From G020353115 sp964389685 (GTDB lineage: Bacteria; Bacteroidota; Bacteroidia; Bacteroidales; VadinHA17), in NCBI GenBank assembly GCA_964389685.1, contig CAYMFM010000011.1, forward strand, positions 14,327-78,326: DNA of 64,000 bases, read 5' to 3'. Numbering within the stretch: position 1 is the first letter of the stretch; each line of letters opens with the position of its first letter. Under the pieces are notes generated by a model. That model was not told the origin of the DNA and made no database searches. It worked only from the letters and a program-made list of their open reading frames with translations. Shown in pieces: positions 6,929-16,065 of the stretch. The translations under genes were made by a program, and so were the position numbers.

Positions 6929-9409
6929 TTAGGTAATACTACTTTTTTTGTTAACGCCTGTTTTTCGTCGTTCTCTCACTTTTTGCTTAAGCAAGGCATA
7001 CTTCAGAACTTCCATGATCTCATCGACAAAATGAAATTTCAATCCACTAAGATAGATATCTTTTATCTGACTAATATCTTTTTTATTGTCGGATGAGAGG
7101 ATGATCTCTTTAATGTTTGCCCGTTTGGCGGCAAGGATTTTCTCCTTAATACCCCCTACTGGCAGGATTTTACCTCGCAGGGTAATCTCACCGGTCATGG
7201 CAACGTGTTTCCTTACTTTTCGTTGAGACAGCACAGAAGCCAGGGAAGTGGCCATGGTTATACCGGCTGAGGGGCCATCTTTCGGGATCGCACCTTCCGG
7301 GACATGGATATGAAAGTTATGCTTCTCGGCAATATCGGCAGGCAGGTCAAGGTCTTCGGCATGAGATTTCAGGTACTCCAGGGCAATGATGGCGGACTCT
7401 TTCATAACATCGCCAAGACTTCCCGTCAGTGCCAGTTTCCCCTCGCCCTTGCTTATACTGCTTTCAACAAAAAGGATCTGCCCTCCGATGGCTGTCCAGG
7501 CAAGTCCAGTTACCACACCGGCAAACTCATTACCCTGGTAGATATCTTTCAGGTATTCGGGAGGCCCGAGGATTTCAAAAACATCCTCATGGCTGAGCTT
7601 TTTGTTATACTCAAGGTTAAAGGCAATTTTCTTTGCGATTGTCCGTGTTATTTTTGCGATCTTCTTATCCAGTTCCCTGACTCCCGATTCCCTTGTATAG
7701 TTTTCTATGACGTTTTCAAGGATTGGTTTTGAAAAGAGCAGTTGATCCTTTTTCACTCCATGGGCTTCAAGCTGTTTCGGGACGAGGTGTCGTTTTGCTA
7801 TTTCAATTTTTTCTTCAACGATATATCCGCTGATATCAATCATCTCCATACGGTCTCTCAAAGCAGGGCGTATGGTGTTCACGGTATTCGCCGTTGCAAT
7901 GAACATCACGTTGGAAAGGTCATATTCCAGTTCAAGGTAATTATCATGAAATGTATTATTCTGCTCCGGATCCAGGACCTCAAGCAGAGCAGAAGCCGGA
8001 TCACCCCTGAAATCGGTTCCCACTTTATCCACTTCATCGAGGACAAAAACCGGGTTTGATGATTTGGCCTTTTTAATGTTTTGAATTATTCTGCCAGGCA
8101 TTGCCCCGATGTAGGTTTTCCTGTGTCCCCTGATCTCTGCCTCATCATGCAATCCTCCCAATGACATCCTGACGTACTTTCTGTTCAGGGCTTTGGCAAT
8201 GGATTTTCCAAGGGACGTTTTCCCGACACCGGGAGGCCCGTAAAGGCATAAGATGGGCGATTTAAGATCTCCTTTCAGTTTCAGCACGGCAAGGTGCTCA
8301 AGGATTCGATCCTTCACCTTTTCAAGGCCGTAGTGATCCTCATCCAATATTTTCTGTGCCCTTTCCAGGTCGAAATTATCCTCCGTATATTCCCCCCATG
8401 GAAGATCCAGCAGTACCTGTATATAGTTCAACTGAACCGCATATTCTCCGGCCGCAGGATTGAGGCGCTGCAATTTATTCAATTCCTTATCAAAGGTTTT
8501 TGCTACTTCTTTGCCCCATTTCTTTTCCTGAGCCTGTTTCTTAAACTCCTCCATCTCCTGTTCCAGTGGACTTCCTCCAAGTTCATCCTGTATGGTTTTC
8601 ATCTGTTGATGCAACAGGAATTCACGTTGTTGCTGATCCAGATCCGTTTTGACCTTGGTTTGAATATCATTTTTAAGCTCAAGCATCTGCACTTCACGGG
8701 TGAGGTACTCCAGAAGAAGGATCCCTCGTTCCTTCAAGTCATCCGTCTCCAGTAATTTTTGTTTCTCCTGGACATTAACATCCGTATTGGAACCAATGAA
8801 GTTGATCAAAAAGGTTGTGTTTTCGATATTCTTGATGGCAAAGGAAGCTTCCTGTGGTATGTTGGGAGATAACTTGATGATCCTCAGTGCCAAATCTTTT
8901 AATGAACCGATGATGGCATTGAATTCCCGGGTACGTTCAATGGGTTTTTGATCCTCTATTGGAGAGACACGAGCAATAAAATAGGGCTCTTTTGTAACCA
9001 GCTCTTCCACCTTAAATCTCCGCTTCCCCTGAATGATAACCGATATTGATCCATCGGGCATCTCCAGGATCTTGACAATCTGTGCAAGCGTACCGATAAT
9101 GTTCAGATCCTCGAACCTTGGGTCATCGATCTTCGCATCCTTTTGTGCTACAGCTCCAATGACCCGATCCTTTTTATAGATCTCCTTCACCAGGGTTAGG
9201 GATTTGTCTCTCCCAACCGTAATGGGGATTACCACTCCAGGAAACAGGACTGTATTTTTTAATGGAAGGATGGGAAGAAGTTCAGGTATCTTCACTTTTT
9301 TCAACTCATCTTCCTCTTCATCCGAAATTAACGGAATAAAATCAGCTTCCTCCTCCAAGGATTCCGGGGTCAGCATGTTTCTAAACTTTATATCTATCTT
9401 CCCGTTCAT
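6929..9409 (-). CDS. lon: ATP-dependent Lon protease
   Basis: 826-residue cytosolic AAA+ serine protease for misfolded and regulatory proteins. The order is a LON substrate-binding domain (LPILPLKNTVLFPGVVIPITVGR), a coiled-coil region, an AAA+ module with Walker A GPPGVGKTS and Walker B PVFVLDEVDKV, and a C-terminal protease domain with the catalytic serine in KDGPSAGITMA and the lysine in PVGGIKEKILAAKRA. An N-terminal extension of about 45 acidic residues is typical of Bacteroidota Lon. The start is taken at 9409; the ATG at codon 12 is an alternative. A sigma54-like site and a perfect hairpin lie upstream. Confidence 0.98.
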   Translation of the reverse strand: MNGKIDIKFRNMLTPESLEEEADFIPLISDEEEDELKKVKIPELLPILPLKNTVLFPGVVIPITVGRDKSLTLVKEIYKKDRVIGAVAQKDAKIDDPRFEDLNIIGTLAQIVKILEMPDGSISVIIQGKRRFKVEELVTKEPYFIARVSPIEDQKPIERTREFNAIIGSLKDLALRIIKLSPNIPQEASFAIKNIENTTFLINFIGSNTDVNVQEKQKLLETDDLKERGILLLEYLTREVQMLELKNDIQTKVKTDLDQQQREFLLHQQMKTIQDELGGSPLEQEMEEFKKQAQEKKWGKEVAKTFDKELNKLQRLNPAAGEYAVQLNYIQVLLDLPWGEYTEDNFDLERAQKILDEDHYGLEKVKDRILEHLAVLKLKGDLKSPILCLYGPPGVGKTSLGKSIAKALNRKYVRMSLGGLHDEAEIRGHRKTYIGAMPGRIIQNIKKAKSSNPVFVLDEVDKVGTDFRGDPASALLEVLDPEQNNTFHDNYLELEYDLSNVMFIATANTVNTIRPALRDRMEMIDISGYIVEEKIEIAKRHLVPKQLEAHGVKKDQLLFSKPILENVIENYTRESGVRELDKKIAKITRTIAKKIAFNLEYNKKLSHEDVFEILGPPEYLKDIYQGNEFAGVVTGLAWTAIGGQILFVESSISKGEGKLALTGSLGDVMKESAIIALEYLKSHAEDLDLPADIAEKHNFHIHVPEGAIPKDGPSAGITMATSLASVLSQRKVRKHVAMTGEITLRGKILPVGGIKEKILAAKRANIKEIILSSDNKKDISQIKDIYLSGLKFHFVDEIMEVLKYALLKQKVRERRKTGVNKKSSIT

Positions 9410-9463
9410 TCTCTGCTCTTTCTAAACAAATAATAATGGATTACTGGACAATATGTCATTAGT

Positions 9464-9482
9464 GGGTGTTTTGAAAACACCC
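9464..9482 (-). promoter_or_regulatory. Perfect hairpin in the lon leader
   Basis: GGGTGTTTT and AAAACACCC flank a single G, giving a nine-base-pair perfect inverted repeat 55 bases upstream of the lon start and downstream of the proposed promoter. It could be a dyad operator or a transcript hairpin. No T-run follows, so it is not a classical terminator. Confidence 0.5.
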
Positions 9483-9493
9483 TATCTCCATTT

Positions 9494-9510
9494 GTCAATC
9501 GCCGTGCCAA
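9494..9510 (-). promoter_or_regulatory. Sigma54 (RpoN)-like promoter for lon
   Basis: The minus strand reads TTGGCACGGCGATTGAC. It matches the -24 half TGGCACG exactly and the -12 half TTGC as TTGA at the correct four-base spacing. It lies about 85 bases before the lon start. The one mismatch in the -12 GC keeps confidence moderate. Confidence 0.45.
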
Positions 9511-9650
9511 AAGTTGCTACAAAGGTACACTTTGCCTGATCAAAAAAAAAGGGGAATATGATCGGCACCCATTAACCCGAATTATTCATGCATTCAGTAT
9601 GAATAATGACGATACATAATTGTAATCTATTGATTATCAATTATATATGT

Positions 9651-9820
9651 CAGGGTTAACCCTGATAAAAGTCAAATTCAATACCCTCAAGTTTGGGTAT
9701 GAAATTTTCATCAGTTTTGAAGATAACTGTTGAGTGAAACAGTTGACATACTTGAATTTGACTTTTCGTCAGCCATAAATGGCGAAAAATTCAAAGAATT
9801 TTTCGGGTTAACTTTTCCCG
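9651..9820. repeat. Array of consecutive hairpins enclosing a cloverleaf-like inverted repeat
   Basis: In order: the palindrome CAGGGTTAACCCTG (9651-9664); a 15-bp perfect inverted repeat with arms AAAAGTCAAATTCAA (9667-9681) and its complement (9752-9766), which encloses the hairpins ATACCC...GGGTAT (9681-9700), TGAAATTTTCA (9700-9710) and AACTGTT...AACAGTT (9725-9743); GCCATAAATGGC (9772-9783); GAAAAATTC...GAATTTTTC (9784-9804); and CGGG...CCCG (9804-9820). No open reading frame covers it. It could be a structured RNA or a MITE-like element. Confidence 0.6.
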
Positions 9821-10140
9821 AAGTCCCAAAGGGATCTGCCATAGGCCCATAGCTTCGAAGGAGTCTGCTATAGCCCCATAGCTCCGAAGGAGTCTGCCAT
9901 AGGCATGGCTATGCCACCTATGGGAGGATCCCTTTGGGAACATGGCTATGCCACCTATGGGAGGATGCCTGCCTGCCGGCAGGCAGGGGGTTGAATACTA
10001 ATGCCTTACATTTGAATATTCAACCCCTGTAGGGTTGTTATCTCCTCGTACATCTTAACCACCGGTTACGACCGGTGGCTATTCATTATTCTACCCCTGC
10101 CGGGGTAATTTTAGATGGTTAATAAACAATTCAGTAGAAA
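9821..10140. repeat. REP/BIME-like repeat cluster
   Basis: A mosaic of short repeats without a gene. Units GAAGGAGTCTGC and CATAGG/CCTATGG recur, and CATGGCTATGCCACCTATGGGAGGAT appears twice (about 9903 and 9942; only the positions matter here). There is a GCCTGCCGGCAGGC palindrome near 9970, then CAACCCCTGTAGGGTTG, ACCACCGGT...ACCGGTGG and ACCCCTGCCGGGGT hairpins at about 10020-10110. The last three resemble Bacteroidota REP units mobilised by REP-associated tyrosine transposases; no such transposase is in the window. Confidence 0.6.
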
Positions 10141-10269
10141 GACTTGCGATATAATCTACATCCCGATGATTATTTGATTTTGTTACCGAAATTGTGAAGT
10201 GTTACACGGCAGGCAGGCCTATGGCATAACTTATCACATAGGGATGCCTTTGGCATAACCTATAACTAA

Positions 10270-10299
10270 GAAAGGCTGCCCCTTTTGAGACAGCCTTTC
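10270..10299 (-). terminator. Transcription terminator after rpmE2
   Basis: GAAAGGCTG and CAGCCTTTC form a perfect nine-base-pair stem 17 bases past the L31 stop codon. The T-run following on the minus strand is short (CTTAGTTAT), so termination may be partial. Confidence 0.6.
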
Positions 10300-10315
10300 A
10301 TATTCAGGAAAAGTT

Positions 10316-10582
10316 TCACTTCTTCTTTTTATCCATATGTGATTTATACCTGCTCATGTACTTATCGACACGTCCTGCGCTGTCGACAAGTTTCATTTTG
10401 CCGGTAAAAAAGGGATGTGAGGTACTGGATATCTCCAGTTTAATCAATGGATACTCCTTCCCATCCTCCCATTTGATCGTCTCTTTGGAAGCTACAGTCG
10501 ACTTGGTTAAAAATGAAAACCCATTCGACATATCCTTAAAAACAACAAGTCTGTAATTTTCCGGATGCATTCCTTTTTTCAT
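10316..10582 (-). CDS. rpmE2: 50S ribosomal protein L31 type B
   Basis: Large-subunit ribosomal protein of 88 residues from the ATG at 10582 (MKKGMHPENYRLVVFKDMSNGF), the normal start for the family; the frame remains open for 11 more codons upstream. FLTKSTVA, the central YPLIKLEISSTSHPFFTGK and VDSAGRVDKYMSRY are type B L31 features. The zinc-binding cysteines of type A L31 are absent, as expected. It stands alone with its own promoter (10636-10667) and terminator (10270-10299). Confidence 0.96.
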   Translation of the reverse strand: MKKGMHPENYRLVVFKDMSNGFSFLTKSTVASKETIKWEDGKEYPLIKLEISSTSHPFFTGKMKLVDSAGRVDKYMSRYKSHMDKKKK

Positions 10583-10635
10583 TTCACTTTTCTTTAAAAA
10601 TCTTTCTTTCAGCAAGTCTGGATGATTTCGGAGTG

Positions 10636-10667
10636 CAAAAATACATATTGTTTTATAATATCCAAAA
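10636..10667 (-). promoter_or_regulatory. Bacteroidota housekeeping promoter of rpmE2
   Basis: On the minus strand, -33 TTTTG and -7 TATTTTTG (TAnnTTTG) are separated by 19 bases, the consensus spacing. Transcription would begin near 10629, giving a leader of about 47 bases. Confidence 0.75.
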
Positions 10668-10709
10668 TGATTTTTTTATTCTTATCGGGATATCTGCAAC
10701 CGGGAGCAT

Positions 10710-11900
10710 TTACAATTGACCCCTCACCTCTATAATTTCATCCACATACCGCTTAAACGGAACCTTAGGATCCAGCATATAGCGGTAGGTAATGTGTCTT
10801 TTCGCCGGTTTACCGCCGATGGCTTCATAGATTGCCCGCATCTTGGGATTAAAATCGCCCACCCAGGAAAGTTCAACTTCTTTGTAATAAGGTTTTTTCT
10901 GAAAAACCTCGAAGAGGCGTTTAAAGATCACTGACTCCAATCCGCGGTTCTGGTATTTTGGAAGGACACCGGCCACCATGGCTCTCATGCGGTTTATTTC
11001 ATGTTTTCTTGTATAGTACATGAATTTAAGGATGTTCCAGGGGGTCATTTTACCGTTTAGGTGTTTCAGGATCTGGTTCAGGTCAGGAAGAATGATAAAA
11101 AATGCTACGGGTTTGTTATGATGGTAAGCAAACCAGATCAACTCCTCATCCATAAAGGGTTTTGTTTTTCTAAGCGATTCTCTCCAGTCATCCGGATCCA
11201 GGGGGATATAATCTTCCTTAAAGGATGCCCAGGTTGTATTGTATGCATCCACCACATCGTTTACAAACCGGTCTGCCTCTTTGAACGTAAAATGCCTGAA
11301 TTCATATTCCCCTTTCCTGGAAACCCATTCCACGATCTTCTCAAGTCGTTCCGGGAATTCTTTCACTACCGAGATGTCGATGTGGTAGCTCAACTGATCA
11401 AAATAGTCGCGAAAGCCATAGGTTTCGAACAGTTTCTGAAAATAGGGTTTGTTAAACGGCATTCCAAATCCCGGGTGTGTAAAACCTTCAACCAGCAATC
11501 CCCAGAAGCTGTCGTTGGTGCCAAAGTTTACCGGTCCATCCACCACTATAATGCCGCATTCCCTGAGCCAGTTGTTCGCAGTATCGAAGAGCAGGTTTGC
11601 TGCATCCTGGTTGTTAAGGCATTCAAAGAAACCGACACCGCCCGTAGGTTGCTTGTTTATTCCCATCCGGTCGCGGTTGTAAAATCCGGCAATCCGGCCG
11701 ATCAATTCACCGTCATCATCCTTCAGAACCCACCGTCTGGCATCACCATTTTTAAAGGAGGAATTTTTTTCGGGGTCGAATATGCTTTCAATCTGTGAAT
11801 CCAGGGGACACACCCAGACGGTATCATCACGATAAAGCTGTCTGGCAACATCGAAGAATTGCTGTTTCCCTTTTTTGCTCCTTACTTCACAAATTTCCAT
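10710..11900 (-). CDS. GNAT-like N-acetyltransferase family protein
   Basis: 396-residue cytosolic protein of a type widespread in Bacteroidota. The N-terminal part (FFDVARQLYRDDTVWVCPLDSQIESIFDP ... RRWVLKDDDGELIGRIAGFYNRD) and the central ELIWFAYHHNKPVAFFIILPDLNQ resemble paired GNAT domains, and VAGVLPKYQNRGLESVIFKRLFEVF looks like an acetyl-CoA-binding QNRGLG-type turn. The acceptor is unknown. It follows the class V aminotransferase-like gene by 23 bases, so the two are probably co-transcribed. Confidence 0.75.
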   Translation of the reverse strand: MEICEVRSKKGKQQFFDVARQLYRDDTVWVCPLDSQIESIFDPEKNSSFKNGDARRWVLKDDDGELIGRIAGFYNRDRMGINKQPTGGVGFFECLNNQDAANLLFDTANNWLRECGIIVVDGPVNFGTNDSFWGLLVEGFTHPGFGMPFNKPYFQKLFETYGFRDYFDQLSYHIDISVVKEFPERLEKIVEWVSRKGEYEFRHFTFKEADRFVNDVVDAYNTTWASFKEDYIPLDPDDWRESLRKTKPFMDEELIWFAYHHNKPVAFFIILPDLNQILKHLNGKMTPWNILKFMYYTRKHEINRMRAMVAGVLPKYQNRGLESVIFKRLFEVFQKKPYYKEVELSWVGDFNPKMRAIYEAIGGKPAKRHITYRYMLDPKVPFKRYVDEIIEVRGQL

Positions 11901-11923
11901 AGCCGTTTATTATAGATAGCAAA

Positions 11924-13402
11924 TTATTCCAATGAAAACCATTCTTTGATTTCGTCCTTTATCTCTCCACGGTAGTTTTGATGCACAAATTCGTTGGTTT
12001 TGCTATTGTAAATATACTCCTTTTTCCACTCTCCGATATGTTGAACGATCTGTTTGAGGGCTCCGATGAAGCATTTCACTTCTTCATCCCTTGTTGTAGG
12101 ATGCAGAGACCACCTGACCCATCCTGGTTTTTCCGAAAGGTCACCATGCATTATCTTTTCGGTTATTTCCATTGACTTGTTATAGCTCACCTCCAGCAGG
12201 TAGTGGCCATAGGTTCCGGCACATACACATCCCCCCCTCACCTGTATTCCAAACCGGTCATTCAGGATTTTAACAATCAGGTTATAGTGTATATCAGGAT
12301 GGTAAAATGAAATAACACCCAACCGCTCTTCCACATTATCAGCCAGGATGCGAATGGAGGGGATCTCCTTCAGCCCTTTAAAGGCAAGTTTTACCAGTTC
12401 TTCTTCCCGCTTCCGGATCTTGTCGGTGCCCATCTGTTTTTTCAGGTTAATGGTGAGTGCAGTCCGGATTGCCTGTAGAAACCCGGGGGTACCTCCATCT
12501 TCCCTTACCTCAATATCATCGATATACTTGTACTTTCCCCAGGGGGTTGTCCATTCCACCGTCCCTCCACCCGGGTTATCCGGAACGGTCGATTGATACA
12601 GGCTGGAATCGAATACCAGCACCCCGGAGGTTCCCGGTCCTCCAAGAAACTTGTGGGGTGAGAAGTAGATGGCATCCAGTTTTTGCAATGGATCATCAGG
12701 ATGCATATCAATATCTACGTAAGGTGCGGATGCTGCAAAATCGACAAAACAGATACCCCCATGTTCATGCATGATTTTCGCCATCTCGTGGTACGGTGTA
12801 ATGATCCCGGTAACGTTTGAACAGGCTGTAAATGTGCCAATCTTAAATTTACGATCCTTGTATTTCTCCAGCATTTTCCTCAGGTTGTTCAGGTCAACCT
12901 GCAGGTCCCTGGTTGGCTTCAGAATGACCACATCGGCAATGGTTTCATACCACGAGGTGTGGTTGGAATGGTGCTCCATGTGCGTTAAAAATACAATGGG
13001 CCGTTTCTTCTTCGGAATGGATTTTTTCTTTACCAGTTTTTCCGGTCCCTTCATTCCCAGTATTCGCTGCAGCTTGCAAACCACAGAGGTCATTCCCGAT
13101 CCAGCGGTAATGATCACATCATTCGGGCCTGCATTGACATGCTCCTTGATCAACTTATGTGCCCGGTGGTAACTGAGTGTCATTCGTGTACCGGTTTCCG
13201 ATGCTTCGGTATGTGTATTGGCTACATACGGTCCGAATGTTTCACAGATCTTCTTCTCAATCGGCATGTACAACCGTCCGCTGGCGATCCAGTCATTGTA
13301 AATGATCCGTTTCTTCCCATACGGCGAGTCAAACTCCTGGTCAATGCCAATGATGTTTTTCCTGAACTGTTCGAAATATGTCTCTAAATCATCTTTTTCC
13401 AT
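11924..13402 (-). CDS. PLP-dependent aminotransferase class V / cysteine desulfurase-like enzyme
   Basis: 492 residues of fold-type I PLP enzyme. The cofactor lysine is in YFSPHKFLGGPGTSG, preceded by FVDFAASAPYVDIDMH which supplies the PLP-binding Asp. HMEHHSNHTSWYE resembles the substrate-loop region of SufS/NifS-like proteins, and the C-terminal VRGGCVCAGTYGHYLL holds cysteines near the position of the desulfurase cysteine, though the spacing differs from IscS or SufS. It is longer than typical SufS. Substrate uncertain; first gene of a likely pair with the GNAT-like gene. Confidence 0.8.
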   Translation of the reverse strand: MEKDDLETYFEQFRKNIIGIDQEFDSPYGKKRIIYNDWIASGRLYMPIEKKICETFGPYVANTHTEASETGTRMTLSYHRAHKLIKEHVNAGPNDVIITAGSGMTSVVCKLQRILGMKGPEKLVKKKSIPKKKRPIVFLTHMEHHSNHTSWYETIADVVILKPTRDLQVDLNNLRKMLEKYKDRKFKIGTFTACSNVTGIITPYHEMAKIMHEHGGICFVDFAASAPYVDIDMHPDDPLQKLDAIYFSPHKFLGGPGTSGVLVFDSSLYQSTVPDNPGGGTVEWTTPWGKYKYIDDIEVREDGGTPGFLQAIRTALTINLKKQMGTDKIRKREEELVKLAFKGLKEIPSIRILADNVEERLGVISFYHPDIHYNLIVKILNDRFGIQVRGGCVCAGTYGHYLLEVSYNKSMEITEKIMHGDLSEKPGWVRWSLHPTTRDEEVKCFIGALKQIVQHIGEWKKEYIYNSKTNEFVHQNYRGEIKDEIKEWFSLE

Positions 13403-13734
13403 GAGAATTCCAAAGAAATTTAAGTATTACTCAGCACAATTCGTTTAAGCAAGTTAATAGGTCCCGAGAATCCTCGAAAATTTACGCTAATCAAAGATTA
13501 GCTAATTTTCAGGATTAGTAGTTAGTGGGTTATGCCATAGGCATCCCTTCGGGGTTGAGTGCATAATTGTTAAACTTATGGCTTTATTGGTATTTGCTTA
13601 AGCTATTTCCATTAAGTCATAACTATACCCATTATTCTCAAATCATAACGTAAGACACCTTAATAACCCACTAACCCAATAACTTATTAACTTATTTCTC
13701 AAAGCTCTTAAATCCGAAATTTCCTGATCCTCCT
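13403..13734. other. Intergenic region, AT-rich, with a short REP-like fragment
   Basis: No gene is supported. GTTATGCCATAGGCATCCC at about 13530-13550 shares the CATAGG word of the REP-like family elsewhere in the window, and AACCCACTAACCCAATAAC-like reiterations occur near 13665-13690. Nothing else was recognised. Confidence 0.5.
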
Positions 13735-14508
13735 TCACTTTCTACTCGCTAACTTCGTCAGCAACCTCAAAATCTCTATATACAACCAGATCAGTGTAAT
13801 CATCAATCCAAACGCAGCATACCATTCCATGTATTTTGGAGCTCCTGCTTTTGCTCCCTCTTCAATAAAATCGAAATCGAGGACCAGGTTCAATGCTGCG
13901 ATCACCACAACAAACAGGCTGATACCGATGGACAGCAGGCTATTCCCGTAGATAAACGACAGCCGTACTCCGAAAAGACTGACAACAAACGAAATCAGGT
14001 AGACCAGGGCGATTCCGCCGGTCGCTGCCACCACACCCAGCCTGAAGTTCCGGGTAACCTTGATCCAGCCGGATTTGTAGGCAAACAGCAGGGCAAAGAG
14101 GGTACCGAATGTTAAAGCAACTGCCTGCATCACCAGTGCTTTACCTTCAAACTGCACTTCCACCAGTGCCGACAAGCCGCCCAGGAACAGTCCTTCAAGC
14201 ACACCATAGAGCGGTGCCGTATATTGTGCCCAGGTTTTCTTGAAAATCGTGATCAGGGCAACTACAAAACCCCCGACCCCACCTCCGATCATCCAAGGTA
14301 TAATTTTCGAAATGCCAGCCTGGGAATCGATGGCATTAAAAAAAAGGTTCCATGTATATATTGCACCGAGCAAAACCAGGATCAGCAGGATCAGTGATTT
14401 ATTAACGGTACCCTGGATGGTCATTGCCCGCTCATCGGCTGTGCGGTACATCGCCTGCACAAAGCTATTTTTTGTCAGCGCAGGATTTGAAGATCTTCCA
14501 ATTTTCAT
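13735..14508 (-). CDS. Bax inhibitor-1/YccA family membrane protein
   Basis: 257 residues from the ATG at 14508 (MKIGRSSNPALTKNSFVQAM); eight more codons are open upstream. Seven hydrophobic segments are visible, including LILLILVLLGAIYTWNLFF, IIPWMIGGGVGGFVVALITIF, IALVYLISFVVSLFGV and LFVVVIAALNLVLDFDFIEEGAKAGAPKYMEWYAAFGLMITLIWLYIEILRLL, the last being the family's C-terminal signature. Bacterial members are pH-sensitive calcium-leak channels or act in membrane-protein quality control. It lies 44 bases downstream of the flippase gene on the same strand. Confidence 0.92.
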   Translation of the reverse strand: MKIGRSSNPALTKNSFVQAMYRTADERAMTIQGTVNKSLILLILVLLGAIYTWNLFFNAIDSQAGISKIIPWMIGGGVGGFVVALITIFKKTWAQYTAPLYGVLEGLFLGGLSALVEVQFEGKALVMQAVALTFGTLFALLFAYKSGWIKVTRNFRLGVVAATGGIALVYLISFVVSLFGVRLSFIYGNSLLSIGISLFVVVIAALNLVLDFDFIEEGAKAGAPKYMEWYAAFGLMITLIWLYIEILRLLTKLASRK

Positions 14509-14552
14509 GGTACGAAATTTTTCAGACTTCAAATATAGGGTACTTTTTTGAA

Positions 14553-15899
14553 CTATAAATGGATATCGATAATCCGATGGTCGATCAGGACAAACAGAAT
14601 AGCCGTCAGGAAGGAGTAGATCAGGTGTGTTGTCACTGGGATGTATTCATTGGGTTTGATATGGAGCTTGAAATAATTATAGGCAATTAAAAATCCCTTT
14701 TCAATGATGTAAACGACGACGGTTGCCAGGGCAATTCCCACAAGACCGTAAAGCTGGACCATGTAGAGACTGAGGAATATGTTCAGTACAATCTCGATAA
14801 ACGATGCGATTAATATGATCCTGGTTTTTTTCAGTCCGATCAATATGGTCTGTGGAAAGACCAGCCTGGGGATGATCAGGAGGAGGTAGATCAGGAAAAT
14901 ATCGGCACTCCGGATGAAGTTCTCGTTAAACAGTACCGGGTAGAGTACCCGGGTAAACAGCATGAATACCATGGTTATGGGAAACAGGTAGTGCATCAGT
15001 CTTCTCGACTTATGCCTCAGGACTTTCAGGGAACTGATCAGTTTTTCCTTCGATCCGAATTCCGAGAGCATGGCATTGCTCAATCCGTTCGCCAGTAGAA
15101 GCACAAGGGGTAACTCCTTCGCTCCAAAGCGGAATTTGGCAAATGCTTCTGCATCGTATTTACTGGTCACGATGATCCCATCGACGTATTGAGCTGAACC
15201 ACTCAGCAGTGCACTAATGATCAGTGGCAGTCCGAGCGAGATGTGTTCTTTTATAAAATCCCATGAAAACCGGAATTCAGCATATCGTGTTAGCAGAACG
15301 AACAGCCATATGAACCGTAGGATGGAGATGATGATCAGTCCCCAGATGGCATATACAATTTCGTATCCCGTGAAAATGGGGACGGTAACGATAACCAGTT
15401 GTATCGAGAAAGATATGGAGCCATACCCCAGGATGTGGTGGGCTTTATTGTTCAGCAGGTAGATGTATTCGATAAGGAAGGTCGGACTGCTCAGGAAGAT
15501 ATACGCAAGCAACAGGTTGATAAAGGGAACGTCTCCTCTGATCCCGAAAACCGAAAAGTGACCCCTCAGGCTCAATCCCAGGAGGAGGATAAGAAGGCTG
15601 AAGAAGGTGATTAAGAGAAATGCATTGAAAATCTCGGGAGATTTACCCTTCACCTCTCCTCCAGTCTTATTGAAGCTTCTGTTGTTGTTATACAGTGGTA
15701 GAAGTGACTGAATGATGCCGGTTACCCAGAAAAAACTGATGATGCTGGCGATAAAGAGAAACACCTCATACATTCCTATATCGGCGGTTGAGAGGTGGCT
15801 TTTGGTAAAAAGGATACTGATCAACAGAAATGTACTGAACCTCAGCAGCTGGTAGATCTGGAGGCTGGAGATGTTGTTGATGAAATTCTCAGACTTCAA
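14553..15899 (-). CDS. Polysaccharide flippase (MATE/Wzx-like)
   Basis: 448-residue integral membrane protein with about 12 to 14 hydrophobic segments, of the MOP superfamily that moves lipid-linked saccharides across the inner membrane. The N-terminal LLRFSTFLLISILFTKSHLSTADIGMYEVFLFIASIISFFWVTGIIQSLLPLY is typical of oligosaccharide flippases, and the C-terminal half carries the polysaccharide-biosynthesis-C type repeat. The annotated start is a TTG; no ATG is in frame before an upstream stop, so the true start may be this TTG or lie further in. No glycosyltransferase genes flank it. Confidence 0.85.
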   Translation of the reverse strand: MKSENFINNISSLQIYQLLRFSTFLLISILFTKSHLSTADIGMYEVFLFIASIISFFWVTGIIQSLLPLYNNNRSFNKTGGEVKGKSPEIFNAFLLITFFSLLILLLGLSLRGHFSVFGIRGDVPFINLLLAYIFLSSPTFLIEYIYLLNNKAHHILGYGSISFSIQLVIVTVPIFTGYEIVYAIWGLIIISILRFIWLFVLLTRYAEFRFSWDFIKEHISLGLPLIISALLSGSAQYVDGIIVTSKYDAEAFAKFRFGAKELPLVLLLANGLSNAMLSEFGSKEKLISSLKVLRHKSRRLMHYLFPITMVFMLFTRVLYPVLFNENFIRSADIFLIYLLLIIPRLVFPQTILIGLKKTRIILIASFIEIVLNIFLSLYMVQLYGLVGIALATVVVYIIEKGFLIAYNYFKLHIKPNEYIPVTTHLIYSFLTAILFVLIDHRIIDIHL

Positions 15900-16017
15900 T
15901 GGACCGGTTTGTTTCGTATTTTGAATGAGTTAATTGATTTGTTTCTCAATGCATTAGTAAAAAACCGGGTAAAGATAAACCGAAACCCGAAAGATTAAAA
16001 ACAATTTTGATTTTTCT

Positions 16018-16050
16018 TTTGTAAAGAATGGCAATTAATAATTACCTTTG
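16018..16050 (+). promoter_or_regulatory. Promoter of tRNA-His
   Basis: TTTG at 16018-16021 and TACCTTTG (TAnnTTTG) at 16043-16050 are separated by 21 bases. The predicted start near 16057 is about nine bases before the tRNA. Confidence 0.75.
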
Positions 16051-16065
16051 CAATCCTTATTTATG

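Noticed and set aside
7304..8951. Several plus-strand frames of 83-153 codons opposite lon
   Set aside because: All are antisense to the well-conserved lon coding sequence; their composition follows from its codon usage.
11061..11798. 245-codon plus-strand frame opposite the GNAT-like gene
   Set aside because: Antisense shadow of a conserved gene; the hydrophobic and Cys/His-rich content is an effect of reading the complement.
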